Source: Belliella pelovolcani
GTDB taxonomy: Bacteria > Bacteroidota > Bacteroidia > Cytophagales > Cyclobacteriaceae
DNA: 64,000 nt
Direction of reading: 5' to 3'
Assembly: GCF_900156785.1 (NCBI RefSeq)
Contig: NZ_FTOP01000013.1
Span: forward strand, 52,541-116,540
Below, piece after piece: positions 10,341 through 18,237 of the stretch. Both the position numbers and the translations under genes were made by a program. Under the pieces are notes generated by a model. That model was not told the origin of the DNA, did no database searches, and saw only the letters and a list, made by a program, of their open reading frames with translations. Every line of letters starts with the position of its first letter. Within the stretch, counting starts at the first letter, position 1.

Positions 10341-11669
10341 CTATAAACCGTATTTCTTCATTTTATTGTATAGGGTCTTTCTATCTATGCCTAGTAATTC
10401 TGCTGTCTTGGTTTTATTGTACCGCGTAGCAATTAGGGTTTCTTTGATGCTATTTTTTTCGTCGAAATCTCTTTGTTCCTTGATGGTAAGCTGCGAAGAT
10501 TCGTTTGATTGGTGCTGAAGAATCTCAGTGGGGATTGCTGCTAATGAAATGTAAGTGTTAGTTTCTAAAAGGCTTGCTCTTCTGACAACATTTCGAAGCT
10601 CGCGGAGGTTGCCAGGCCAGCTATATTGCATGAATTGGCCGATGACTTCTTCCGAAAACCCATCAAGTTTTTTATTGAGTTTTTGAGAACTTTCTGCCAA
10701 AAACTGTTCTGCAAAAAGCATTAAGTCTCCTTTTCTATCTTTCAAGGGAAGTGCGGTAATGGAGAACTCATTCAATCGATAATATAAATCTTCTCTAAAC
10801 TTACCTTCCTGTACTTGTTGAAATAGGTTTTCATTAGTTGCTACCAATATTCTTACATCAATATCAATTTCTTGAGTACTTCCAATCTTCCTGATTTTCT
10901 TTTCCTCCAAGGCTCTCAATAGTTTGATTTGTGACTCGTAGTCCAAGTTTCCAATTTCATCCAAAAATATAGTGCCACCTTGAGCGGCTTCAAAATGTCC
11001 AGCTTTAGTTTCACTGGCTCCTGTAAATGCCCCCTTCATATGGCCGAAAAGTTCACTACCCGCAAGATCTTTGGAGAGTGTGCCACAGTCCACTGCAACA
11101 AATGATTGTTGAGATCGGTAGGAGTGATGATGGATTCTTCTGGAGATATACTCTTTGCCTGTTCCCGTTTCGCCTAGGATAAGTACATTGAGGTCTGTGG
11201 GTGCTACTAGCTGAATGTGATTTTCAAGTTGGATGGCATCGGGACTTTTACCCACTATATAGTCTAAACCTTGAATGCTATTCGGGTTTGAAGACTCTTC
11301 TGTTGATTTAGGGGTTTTCAATGCATCTTTTACTGTAAGCAAAAGTTCATCAGGGTTGATTGGCTTGGTGATATACTCAAAGGCCCCCATTTTCATAGCT
11401 TTTACGGCAATCCTGATATCAGCATAGTTGGTGATGAGAATGGTTGGAGTATTACTTTTGAGTGATTTGTATTGGGTCAGCAGCTCTAGTCCTGTCCCAT
11501 CAGGCAGTCTAAAGTCTGTGATGATCAAATCTATCTCTTCTCTTTTAGCAATTTGAATCGCTTCCTTGATATGGTCGGTAGCAAATACATGAAAGCCATT
11601 CTTTTCCAAAAAAGTCTTTATGATTCTTGAATAGCTAAGATCGTCTTCTACGAGTAAAATATGTTTCAT
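10341..11669 (-). CDS. Sigma-54-dependent response regulator (NtrC/AtoC type)
   Basis: A 442-residue activator with receiver (1-115, phospho-acceptor Asp52 in IITDFRLPDG, switch Thr in ILIT, Lys in TKPINPDE), AAA+ domain (Walker A GETGTGKE, the sigma-54 contact GAFTGA inside GHMKGAFTGASE, Walker B GGTIFLDEIG) and a C-terminal Fis-type helix-turn-helix (about 400-440, ATRYNKTKTAELLGIDRKTL). Such proteins bind palindromic enhancers and remodel RNA polymerase with RpoN. It faces the hybrid kinase at 7682-10186, its probable partner. Phased TTCCCCA/TGGGGAA half-sites with the 7-3-7 layout of NtrC operators lie in three gaps downstream of this gene, and I infer that it binds them. No rpoN gene is in the window. 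Confidence 0.96.
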   Translation of the reverse strand: MKHILLVEDDLSYSRIIKTFLEKNGFHVFATDHIKEAIQIAKREEIDLIITDFRLPDGTGLELLTQYKSLKSNTPTILITNYADIRIAVKAMKMGAFEYITKPINPDELLLTVKDALKTPKSTEESSNPNSIQGLDYIVGKSPDAIQLENHIQLVAPTDLNVLILGETGTGKEYISRRIHHHSYRSQQSFVAVDCGTLSKDLAGSELFGHMKGAFTGASETKAGHFEAAQGGTIFLDEIGNLDYESQIKLLRALEEKKIRKIGSTQEIDIDVRILVATNENLFQQVQEGKFREDLYYRLNEFSITALPLKDRKGDLMLFAEQFLAESSQKLNKKLDGFSEEVIGQFMQYSWPGNLRELRNVVRRASLLETNTYISLAAIPTEILQHQSNESSQLTIKEQRDFDEKNSIKETLIATRYNKTKTAELLGIDRKTLYNKMKKYGL

Positions 11670-11750
11670 CCAGTTAAATAATAGTAAAACAAAAATATAG
11701 GTAAAAATAGGTGAATGAAAGTTTCAAACACCTATTTATGATTTAAAAGA

Positions 11751-12080
11751 TCAAAACGAATGTGTTTCTTTTATTTCAACACCTTCAGTGTCATATTTTT
11801 TAGTCAATCCTTCACCTCCATTTTCAAATTTAATTTTAAAATATTTCTTCCCATCCTCACTCTTTATTTTCCATACTTCTAGAATAGGGAGCTCTGAGAC
11901 GGTAGGGTCATCGGATATACTTTTTTTGACAGGATCAGGAAGGGCTGAGGCTTCTATTTTTTCTTTTTCTTGTAGATCAATCAGCGCTACATTTGCAACT
12001 AGGTCTTTTGACACACTTTCCAGTGGTATTGTTGCAGCACCAAAGAATAAAATTGCGGCAATCATCATCTGAGTTTTCAT
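11751..12080 (-). CDS. Small exported protein of unknown function
   Basis: A 109-residue protein with an N-terminal signal-like segment (MKTQMMIAAILFFGAATIP). The mature part is small and charged, with a DPVKKSI segment and a C-terminal strand pattern (ILEVWKI, KKYFKIKFENG) that resembles one PepSY-like repeat; this likeness is my impression and was not tested. No enzyme motif is visible. It lies behind the small ORF at 12109-12267 with 28 bp between, so both could share the candidate sigma-54 promoter at 12279-12294. It ends 81 bp before the enhancer-binding regulator gene on the same strand. Confidence 0.7.
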   Translation of the reverse strand: MKTQMMIAAILFFGAATIPLESVSKDLVANVALIDLQEKEKIEASALPDPVKKSISDDPTVSELPILEVWKIKSEDGKKYFKIKFENGGEGLTKKYDTEGVEIKETHSF

Positions 12081-12108
12081 GGTATTTTAGTTTAGTTTAT
12101 AAATTGAA

Positions 12109-12267
12109 TTAAGGTATGTAAAAGCTTTTTTCTAACTCTGCTGAATAGAATTCATTCATAACTTCCACTCCTTGCTTGAACTTCTTTTTTTGCAAAGAGA
12201 AATAGCTTGATGTGAATAACATCATCATGCCAAGCAAAAGCGTCAGTATCATTGTGAACTTATTCAT
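12109..12267 (-). CDS. Small membrane or exported peptide ORF, 52 residues
   Basis: I read this on the reverse strand in the gap upstream of the 109-residue exported protein. It encodes 52 residues beginning MNKFTMILTLLLGMMMLF, a hydrophobic segment or signal peptide, followed by a lysine-rich turn (SLQKKKFKQG) and an acidic end (EFYSAELEKSFYIP). A candidate sigma-54 promoter predicts transcription starting at about 12268, which would make the first ATG nearly leaderless; the Met at codon 6 (12252) could be used instead. No similarity was recognised. It is plausible as a gene because of its signal-like start and the promoter in front, but it is short and unproven. Confidence 0.4.
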   Translation of the reverse strand: MNKFTMILTLLLGMMMLFTSSYFSLQKKKFKQGVEVMNEFYSAELEKSFYIP

Positions 12268-12278
12268 GATAACTTATA

Positions 12279-12294
12279 TGAAAATGGTATGCCA
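12279..12294 (-). promoter_or_regulatory. Candidate sigma-54 (-24/-12) promoter for the small exported proteins
   Basis: On the reverse strand this reads TGGCATACCATTTTCA, to be compared with the RpoN consensus TGGCACG-N4-TTGCA. The GG at -24 and the position of the -12 element keep the 10-nt spacing, though -12 is TC instead of GC. It resembles the element before the TauE operon (TGGTATGAAATTTTCT). Two half-site clusters lie 50-115 bp upstream. Inference from pattern only. Confidence 0.38.
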
Positions 12295-12345
12295 TCGTAA
12301 GAATGATACTTAAAAGCTCTAAAGTGGAGGTTCTGAAATGATAGG

Positions 12346-12395
12346 TGGGGAATTTTTCCACAGTTTGAGAAGTATCATATCCCCATTTTGTATAC
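12346..12395. promoter_or_regulatory. Two TTCCCCA/TGGGGAA operator-like sites
   Basis: Site one at 12346-12362 is TGGGGAA-TTT-TTCCACA; site two at 12379-12395 is ATCCCCA-TTT-TGTATAC. Each is a 7-3-7 arrangement, the layout of NtrC-family enhancers; site two keeps only one good half. They lie between the small-protein genes and the PurF-like gene, about 85-120 bp upstream of the predicted sigma-54 start at 12268. Related arrays occur at 17101-17127 and 19861-19887. Confidence 0.45.
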
Positions 12396-12527
12396 CAGAT
12401 GATTATCTTTCAAAAAATCCAAGCGTAAGCTTAATAATGGGTAGGAGAATTCTAAATACTTTTCTTTCTCTTATCTTCTAAAAAAGAGCTAACTTTACAT
12501 GCTCAAATATAACTTTCGCCCAACCCA

Positions 12528-14411
12528 ATGAGTGATCAGATTAAGCACGAATGTGGAATAGCTCTTATTAGACTCCGCAAACCCCTCCAGTATTATATAG
12601 ACAAATATGGATCTCCAGCTTATGTCTCAAATAGACTATATGTCTTGATGCAAAAGCAAATCAATAGAGGTCAAGATGGAGCAGGAGTAGCCAATATCAA
12701 AATCAACACCAAGCCAGGTACTAGGTATATCAGTAGATATAGATCGATTGAGCCTCAAGCTGTGAATTTTATTTTTGATAAGATTCAAAAAAAATATAAA
12801 AAAGCCAAGAAACTTGGTGGTGACCAAGCTTTACATGATGCTGATTGGCTCAAGGAAAACATAGCTTTCACGGGAGAAGTTTGGCTAGGGCATTTGAGGT
12901 ATGGCACACATGGGGAAAATAGTATCGAGACTTGCCACCCTTTTCTCAAGCAGAATAACTGGAGAAGTAGAAATCTGGTCATGGCGGGTAACTTTAACAT
13001 GACCAATGTGGAGGAACTTTTTGGGAAACTGGTAGAACTCGGACAGCACCCAAAGGAAAAGACAGATACAGTTACGGTCATGGAAAAGATCGGGCACTTT
13101 TTGGATGAAGAAAATCAGCGAATTTTTGATAAATACAAGCATCAGTATTCCAACGAGCAGATCACAGCAGTTATTGAGGATGAATTGGATGTTGCAAGAA
13201 TCCTGAGAAGATCTTGCAGAGATTTTGATGGAGGGTATGCCATGGCAGGTTTGATTGGTAATGGATCGAGCTTTGTTGTAAGAGATCCTTCTGGGATAAG
13301 ACCAGCATATTATTATGCAGATGATGAGATAGTTGTTGTCGCTTCTGAAAAACCAGCTATCAAATCTGCTTTCGATATCGATTTCAAACAAATCAAGGAG
13401 ATCCAACCAGGAAATGCACTTGTCATCAACAAAGATGGGAACTTTGCTGAGCATGAAATCATGCCTGCAAGAGAGAAGAAATCATGCTCTTTTGAGAGAA
13501 TCTATTTTTCTAGAGGTACAGATCCAGATATCTACAGAGAGCGAAAGCTGTTAGGCAAGGCTTTGATCCCTCAGATTCTTCAAGCAATAGATTTTGATTT
13601 GAAAAACACTGTGTTTTCTTACATTCCTAATACCGCAGAGACAGCATTCTTGGGAATGATAGAAGGTTTGGAAGATTATCTTAGTGCAAAGAGGAGAGAG
13701 GTTTTGCTGGAAGGTAAGCCACATCTTGAAGACTTAGAGGAGCTGTTGAATTTCAGACCTAGGGTGGAAAAATTAGTTTCCAAAGATGTCAAGCTGAGAA
13801 CTTTTATCACCAATGATTCTGATAGAGACGCTATGGTGGCTAATGTCTATGATACCACCTATGAGGTAGTCAGGTCAGGGATTGATACGCTTGTAGTCAT
13901 AGATGATAGCATTGTGCGTGGAACTACTTTAGAAAAGAGTATCCTAACTACACTGGATAAATTGGAACCTAAGCGTATCGTGATCGTCTCCTCAGCCCCA
14001 CAGATCAGATTCCCTGATTGCTATGGCATTGATATGTCTAAAATGAAAGAGTTCATTGCTTTCAGAGCGACGATAGCTTTGCTCAAAGAAAAAGGAATGG
14101 AGTCCTTGATGAATGATGTTTATGAACAGGCAAATTCTGGTGAAGTACTTGATATCAATTATGTCAAAGGGCTATACGAGCCATTTACAGATCAAGAAAT
14201 ATCAGATAAAATCGCTGAAATTATCACCTCAGAAAATATCAAGGCTGAAGTTAAAGTAATTTATCAAACCGTGGACAACCTACACAAAGCTTGTCCAAAT
14301 CACTTAGGAGACTGGTATTTTACAGGAGATTTCCCAACCCCAGGAGGAATGCGTGTTGTGAATCGTGCTTTTGTCAACTACATGGAGGGCAAAACGATTA
14401 GAGCATATTAA
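12528..14411 (+). CDS. PurF-like amidophosphoribosyltransferase family protein (long Bacteroidota form)
   Basis: A 627-residue protein combining an N-terminal glutamine amidotransferase (class II, Ntn) domain with a C-terminal phosphoribosyltransferase domain. The PRPP-binding loop VVIDDSIVRGTT is at about residues 455-467; RGQDGAGVA, GHLRYGTHG and FDGGYAMAGLIG are glutaminase-domain motifs. The nucleophile candidate is Cys9 in HECGIALI, so eight residues would have to be removed to expose it. PurF makes 5-phosphoribosylamine in purine synthesis, but this protein is some 120 residues longer than the usual PurF, and Bacteroidota often carry a standard PurF as well; a paralogous role is possible. 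A strong terminator follows at once. It stands alone on its strand. Confidence 0.85.
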   Translation: MSDQIKHECGIALIRLRKPLQYYIDKYGSPAYVSNRLYVLMQKQINRGQDGAGVANIKINTKPGTRYISRYRSIEPQAVNFIFDKIQKKYKKAKKLGGDQALHDADWLKENIAFTGEVWLGHLRYGTHGENSIETCHPFLKQNNWRSRNLVMAGNFNMTNVEELFGKLVELGQHPKEKTDTVTVMEKIGHFLDEENQRIFDKYKHQYSNEQITAVIEDELDVARILRRSCRDFDGGYAMAGLIGNGSSFVVRDPSGIRPAYYYADDEIVVVASEKPAIKSAFDIDFKQIKEIQPGNALVINKDGNFAEHEIMPAREKKSCSFERIYFSRGTDPDIYRERKLLGKALIPQILQAIDFDLKNTVFSYIPNTAETAFLGMIEGLEDYLSAKRREVLLEGKPHLEDLEELLNFRPRVEKLVSKDVKLRTFITNDSDRDAMVANVYDTTYEVVRSGIDTLVVIDDSIVRGTTLEKSILTTLDKLEPKRIVIVSSAPQIRFPDCYGIDMSKMKEFIAFRATIALLKEKGMESLMNDVYEQANSGEVLDINYVKGLYEPFTDQEISDKIAEIITSENIKAEVKVIYQTVDNLHKACPNHLGDWYFTGDFPTPGGMRVVNRAFVNYMEGKTIRAY

Positions 14412-14414
14412 TTT

Positions 14415-14443
14415 AAAAAAGCAGCCGGATGGCTGCTTTTTTT
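14415..14443. terminator. Bidirectional intrinsic terminator
   Basis: A hairpin with stem GCAGCC/GGCTGC and loop GGAT, flanked by A6 on the left and T6 on the right, so the paired arms extend to 12 bp. It sits directly after the PurF-like gene and just beyond the stop codon of the convergent receiver gene, and can serve both. Confidence 0.9.
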
Positions 14444-14795
14444 ATAACTTATTGATGACTTCAAGTAATTCATTGGGATTGATAGGTTTAGAAATGAAGG
14501 CATCTGCTCCCTTTTCTATTGCCTGATTGGCAATATCTTGATCACCATAGCGTGTAATCAGAATTATTTTAGAGCCAGGAGATTTTGATTTGAGTTTTTC
14601 CAAAATCTCTAATCCAGTCATGTCAGGAAGCCTATAGTCCAATATTGCCAACTTGAACTCGTTCATTTCCATCAGTTCAAAAGCATCTTTACCATTTTGG
14701 GCATCCATGACTTCATAATTATTTCTTGATAGAAATTTTGTCAATAGTCTGCAGAAAACTACATCATCTTCTACGATTAATATCTTCTTATTCAT
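14442..14795 (-). CDS. Single-domain response regulator (receiver only)
   Basis: A 117-residue receiver with no output domain. The acidic pair is Asp10-Asp11 in VEDD, the phospho-acceptor is Asp53 in ILDYRLPDMTG, the switch Thr is in LITRYGD, and the conserved Lys is in SKPINPNELL. The region around the Lys and the DYRLPD motif closely resemble the receiver of the enhancer-binding protein at 10341-11669 (DFRLPDG, TKPINPDELL). Its start overlaps the stop of the ATP-grasp gene by 4 nt (ATGA), so translation is probably coupled. I infer that it competes for, or relays, phosphate in the same pathway, or regulates the enzyme it is coupled to. Confidence 0.93.
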   Translation of the reverse strand: MNKKILIVEDDVVFCRLLTKFLSRNNYEVMDAQNGKDAFELMEMNEFKLAILDYRLPDMTGLEILEKLKSKSPGSKIILITRYGDQDIANQAIEKGADAFISKPINPNELLEVINKL

Positions 14796-16204
14796 GATTC
14801 TTGGTTTTGGGTGGTAAAATAATCTTTAATTGGGCTACTGCCATAGATTTTGATAGCATTTTGATCAATGGCATATACTGCCATAGCACTTTGGATAAAA
14901 CCTTTGATCAATTCGTCTATACCTAATCCAAGCTGCCCAAAATTCCTGATATCAAATAACATCAGCCTTTCATCAGCATACGTCCAACCATCTTCCCCTT
15001 TGATAGAAAGGTTGGTGCCATACACTTCCCAAGAATTCATATCCTCAGGAAGCTCTTGGTTGAGGGGGAACCTGGATCTTCTCGAATATACTGCCAATGG
15101 CCGTATTCCCTCATCTGTCGCATGCATCATCAACCTAAGGTCAAATGCAAAGCTTCTTCCTTTGGAATCTGGAATCGTACCTACATGATACCAAGCTTTA
15201 GTTGGATCAAGGTTTTTGCTAAAATTACTATGAATCAATTCTTGGATCAAATATTCATCATCTGGATTGATTTCAGCCATGGCGTGATCCAGTTCTTTTT
15301 GACTAACCACAGTGTAGACACCCTGTCCGGCATTTGAATCGGGAACTTTGATCACCATGCTTCCTCCAAGCCTATCAAAGTGACCTTGCAATTCAGCATA
15401 TTTTACCTTTCTGAATGTCTTTGGTGTAAATATTCCGATCCCTTTATCTTTGAACTGCTCATTGAAGACATCATAGGCTGCACTTGCGATTTCCTTGTTT
15501 CTTCCACCCGAAAGACAGGCTTCGATTGGATTTAGAATAAGTGTCTTGGTTTGCTTGGGTAGCCTAGTCCATGGTTCTTGAGTGACATACCTAAAGGCAG
15601 CTCTTACTTTGACCCATTCTTCTTTTTCATTTCTGACATACATAATGCCACCATCAAACTTCACGGGTGGATCGATGTCCGCTTTATCAAACTTGGCTAA
15701 AAAGACATTTTCTTCAAAAACATCGGCAATTGTAGCTGCATAGCCAATGTTTTCCATGGGATTTTTATCATAAATGACCGCTAATGCCCCATCCATGGTG
15801 TGCGCATCGACCATAGGTTTGAATGTCTTTTCAATCAGCCTCTTATAGCCACCTTGCTCTACGTTGAGGTCTAGAAGGGGCATAGATTTTTGACCAGAAG
15901 GACAGCTATTGGTCTCGATCACGGTAAGTTTTCTATTCCCTTCGTGGTTGGTGACGTGCATCAAGTCTGTACCTGCCCAGCGAAAATACTGAGGTTGATA
16001 ACGAAGTATTTCCAAAAGACTTGCTAAATCACTTTGCGGATGCAATCTATGGTACCTTTCTGCCAACTGCTCGTGTGTCAAATTGAGAAAATAAGAGACC
16101 AGTGGATGAATATTTGAATTCAAGACTCTCGGATACCAATGATCCGTGGGCTCGAAATCCCCTGGTTCTACGAGGTGGACATTTTTTGAAATAGACAATT
16201 TCAT
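14792..16204 (-). CDS. ATP-grasp family protein of unknown substrate
   Basis: A 470-residue cytoplasmic protein without signal or membrane segments. ATP-grasp-like elements: LGGSMVIKVPDSNAGQG (about 280-300, glycine-rich loop with a lysine before it), DDEYLIQELI, and FDLRLMMHATDEGIRPL with the Asp-Leu-Arg signature of metal/ATP-binding strands. An earlier motif, VIETNSCPSGQKSMP near 95-110, resembles the ET/EN-N-S-G element of circularly permuted ATP-grasp ligases such as the glutathionylspermidine-synthase group. Ligases of this fold join a carboxylate to an amine or thiol using ATP. It lies between a TauE-type transporter gene (17 bp upstream) and a receiver gene (4-nt overlap downstream). 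The substrate is unknown; I would not name it further. Confidence 0.75.
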   Translation of the reverse strand: MKLSISKNVHLVEPGDFEPTDHWYPRVLNSNIHPLVSYFLNLTHEQLAERYHRLHPQSDLASLLEILRYQPQYFRWAGTDLMHVTNHEGNRKLTVIETNSCPSGQKSMPLLDLNVEQGGYKRLIEKTFKPMVDAHTMDGALAVIYDKNPMENIGYAATIADVFEENVFLAKFDKADIDPPVKFDGGIMYVRNEKEEWVKVRAAFRYVTQEPWTRLPKQTKTLILNPIEACLSGGRNKEIASAAYDVFNEQFKDKGIGIFTPKTFRKVKYAELQGHFDRLGGSMVIKVPDSNAGQGVYTVVSQKELDHAMAEINPDDEYLIQELIHSNFSKNLDPTKAWYHVGTIPDSKGRSFAFDLRLMMHATDEGIRPLAVYSRRSRFPLNQELPEDMNSWEVYGTNLSIKGEDGWTYADERLMLFDIRNFGQLGLGIDELIKGFIQSAMAVYAIDQNAIKIYGSSPIKDYFTTQNQES

Positions 16205-16221
16205 ATACTTATTTTTTTAAT

Positions 16222-16962
16222 TTAAATAATAGACTCTATGGTATCCCAATTTTTCCAAAGCATCAGGATCCCACTCAATACCATGCTAGCGACTACAATT
16301 TGCCTGAAGAACAATTCTGAGATTTTAGCTAGTATAAGTTTACCAAAGTATACAGCGACCATAGAAGTCACACCTATCAGGATACCATATTTGAGGACTT
16401 CTCCAGTCACATAGCCAAAGTAGGCATAGCTGATAATCTTGGTAATGTGAAGAAGAATAGCATTAGCTGACCTTGTACCCAATAAGGATTCCTTGCTGAT
16501 CCCATAATTGAGATAGGCCGAATTCATCAATGGCCCTACTCCTCCAATGAGTCCTGATAGAAATGCTACGATCAATCCCATTGGGGCAAAGTGCCATGCT
16601 TTTACTTTAAATCGGGGTTTACTAGGTTTTTTGAATTGCAACACCGTCGAAACCAGAAGCAAGCCGATCAGTATCTGTAAGTAATCGCTAGAAAGACTTG
16701 CAAAAAGTCTAGCCCCCAGAATAGAACCAATTATTGTAGATGGGAATAGCCATAGAAATAAGTTCCAATCTATGTGTTTCCAGAATAAAGCAACTTTTGA
16801 AGTTGAGCTCATACCAATACTGATTGCCATGACTGGAGCGACTGCTTTGACTCCAACTACTACCGCTACCAAGGGCATCAAAAGAAGGCTTGCACCACCA
16901 CCAGTAAGCGTACTTAAGATAAAAACTACGAATGCCCCTAACAAGACCAGAAATAACTGCAT
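16222..16962 (-). CDS. TauE/SafE family membrane transporter
   Basis: A 246-residue protein that is hydrophobic throughout, with about seven to eight membrane segments and the family's internal duplication. It begins MQLFLVLLGAFVVFILSTLTGGGASLLLMPL and has the second-half motif FLSGLIGGVGPLMNSAYL typical of the TauE/SafE (DUF81) family, which moves sulfite, sulfonates or other organic anions across the inner membrane. It is the first gene of an operon with the ATP-grasp protein and a lone receiver. A sigma-54-like promoter and a phased operator array lie upstream. The cargo cannot be read from sequence. Confidence 0.88.
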   Translation of the reverse strand: MQLFLVLLGAFVVFILSTLTGGGASLLLMPLVAVVVGVKAVAPVMAISIGMSSTSKVALFWKHIDWNLFLWLFPSTIIGSILGARLFASLSSDYLQILIGLLLVSTVLQFKKPSKPRFKVKAWHFAPMGLIVAFLSGLIGGVGPLMNSAYLNYGISKESLLGTRSANAILLHITKIISYAYFGYVTGEVLKYGILIGVTSMVAVYFGKLILAKISELFFRQIVVASMVLSGILMLWKNWDTIESII

Positions 16963-17037
16963 GAAAGAATTAATTAATTTAATCGGAGAAATTTTGCGTC
17001 CGAATGATGGATGAATACTACTTTATACCTGTGATTA

Positions 17038-17053
17038 AGAAAATTTCATACCA
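17038..17053 (-). promoter_or_regulatory. Candidate sigma-54 promoter of the TauE operon
   Basis: On the reverse strand this reads TGGTATGAAATTTTCT; the -24 GG and the -12 position are separated by exactly 10 nt, matching RpoN promoters except for TC in place of GC at -12. Predicted start of transcription is about 17027, giving a 65-nt leader to the TauE ATG at 16962. Pattern-based inference. Confidence 0.4.
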
Positions 17054-17100
17054 GTTTTAGTAATTTTGATCAGAAATTAGTGATTAATAAATCCGATAAA

Positions 17101-17127
17101 CGGGGAAAATTTCCCCATTTTGGGTAT
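17101..17127. promoter_or_regulatory. Triple 10-bp-phased half-site array
   Basis: Three 7-nt half-sites, each followed by 3 nt: CGGGGAA-AAT, then TTCCCCA-TTT, then TGGGTAT. Starts are at 17101, 17111 and 17121, one helical turn apart. Both adjacent pairs form inverted repeats. It lies 75 bp upstream of the predicted TauE promoter start and 11 bp before the M42 peptidase start codon, so it could act on either gene. Confidence 0.5.
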
Positions 17128-17137
17128 TTAAGTGTAA

Positions 17138-18199
17138 ATGATAAATATGGAAGTAAATGTATCCTTGCTGAAGCAAGTTTGTGAAATAGCTGGTGCGCCA
17201 GGTTTTGAGAAGCGTGTCAGAAGTCTTGTTGTGGACTTGGTGACTCCCTTGGCAGATGAGGTCAAAATGGACAATATGGGGAATGTCATTGCTATCAAAA
17301 AGTCTAAAAAAAATCCAGATGCTAAAAAAGTGATGGTCGCAGCCCATATGGATGAGATTGGGTTTATAGTGACTCATATTGATGACAGTGGCTTTGTGAG
17401 ATTTCATACTCTTGGAGGATTTGACCCGAAGACATTGACAGCGCAACGTGTTATCATCCATGGCAAAAAAGACTTAGTAGGTGTGATGGGCTCCAAGCCA
17501 ATCCACGTGATGACAGCTGAAGAAAAAACAAAGCTGCCCAATACAACAGATTTTTTTATTGATTTAGGGATGTCTAAAGAGGAGGTAGAAAAGTATATTT
17601 CAATAGGTGACCCAATCACCAGAGATCGTGAATTGATAGAGATGGGTGATTGTGTCAATTGTAAATCTATTGACAATAGAGTGGCTGTATATATCCTAAT
17701 TGAGACCTTGCGTACAGTCCAAGACCCTGCTTATGACTTGTATGCCGTGTTTACTGTCCAAGAGGAAGTAGGATTGAGAGGAGCAAATGTAGCTGCCCAT
17801 GGAATCAATCCTGATTTTGGTATTGCATTGGATACTACAATTGCATTTGATGTTCCTGGTGCCCAGGCGCACGAAAAAGTGACAGAACTTGGAAAGGGTA
17901 CAGCCATCAAGATCATGGATGCGATGACTATTTGCGATTATCGCATGGTGGATTTTATGAAGAAGACAGCAGAACAGCATCAAATCAAATGGCAACCTGA
18001 GATCCTTACTGCTGGTGGAACTGACACCGCGGGGGTACAAAGAATGGGTAAGCAAGGTGCCATCGCTGGAGCAATTTCGATACCTACCAGGCATCTTCAT
18101 CAAGTGATTGAGATGGCGCACAAGCAAGATATTGCCAATAGTATATTATTGCTCAATGCTTGCTTAGAGGGTATGGATCAGTATGATTGGAAGCATTAA
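17138..18199 (+). CDS. M42 family metallopeptidase (glutamyl aminopeptidase / deblocking type)
   Basis: A 353-residue cytoplasmic peptidase of the M42 family, which forms tetrahedral dodecamers and trims N-terminal residues from short peptides with two bound metals. Visible ligands and catalytic residues: AAHMDEIGF (His70), SIDNRVAVY (Asp), VQEEVGLRGA (catalytic Glu and ligand Glu), LDTTIAFDVPG (Asp), and the C-terminal PTRHLHQVIE (His). The length is normal. The start could be the ATG at 17138 or at 17147 (MEVNVSLLKQV), and the second fits family N-termini well. It is divergent from the TauE operon and ends at a strong terminator. Confidence 0.95.
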   Translation: MINMEVNVSLLKQVCEIAGAPGFEKRVRSLVVDLVTPLADEVKMDNMGNVIAIKKSKKNPDAKKVMVAAHMDEIGFIVTHIDDSGFVRFHTLGGFDPKTLTAQRVIIHGKKDLVGVMGSKPIHVMTAEEKTKLPNTTDFFIDLGMSKEEVEKYISIGDPITRDRELIEMGDCVNCKSIDNRVAVYILIETLRTVQDPAYDLYAVFTVQEEVGLRGANVAAHGINPDFGIALDTTIAFDVPGAQAHEKVTELGKGTAIKIMDAMTICDYRMVDFMKKTAEQHQIKWQPEILTAGGTDTAGVQRMGKQGAIAGAISIPTRHLHQVIEMAHKQDIANSILLLNACLEGMDQYDWKH

Positions 18200-18204
18200 A
18201 AAAC

Positions 18205-18237
18205 AAAAAAGCGGAGACTCAATGCTCCGCTTTTTTT
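18205..18237. terminator. Bidirectional intrinsic terminator
   Basis: Stem GCGGAG/CTCCGC with loop ACTCAATG, bordered by A6 and T7, so it functions in both directions. It separates the M42 peptidase gene from the convergent glycosyltransferase gene, whose stop codon lies in the T-run. Confidence 0.92.

Noticed and set aside
12400..12527. Sigma-54 promoter for the PurF-like gene on the + strand
   Set aside because: The best GG-N10 candidate (TGGGTAGGAGAATTCT) lacks the TGGCA-like -24 and a GC/TC at -12; only the reverse-strand element is convincing.
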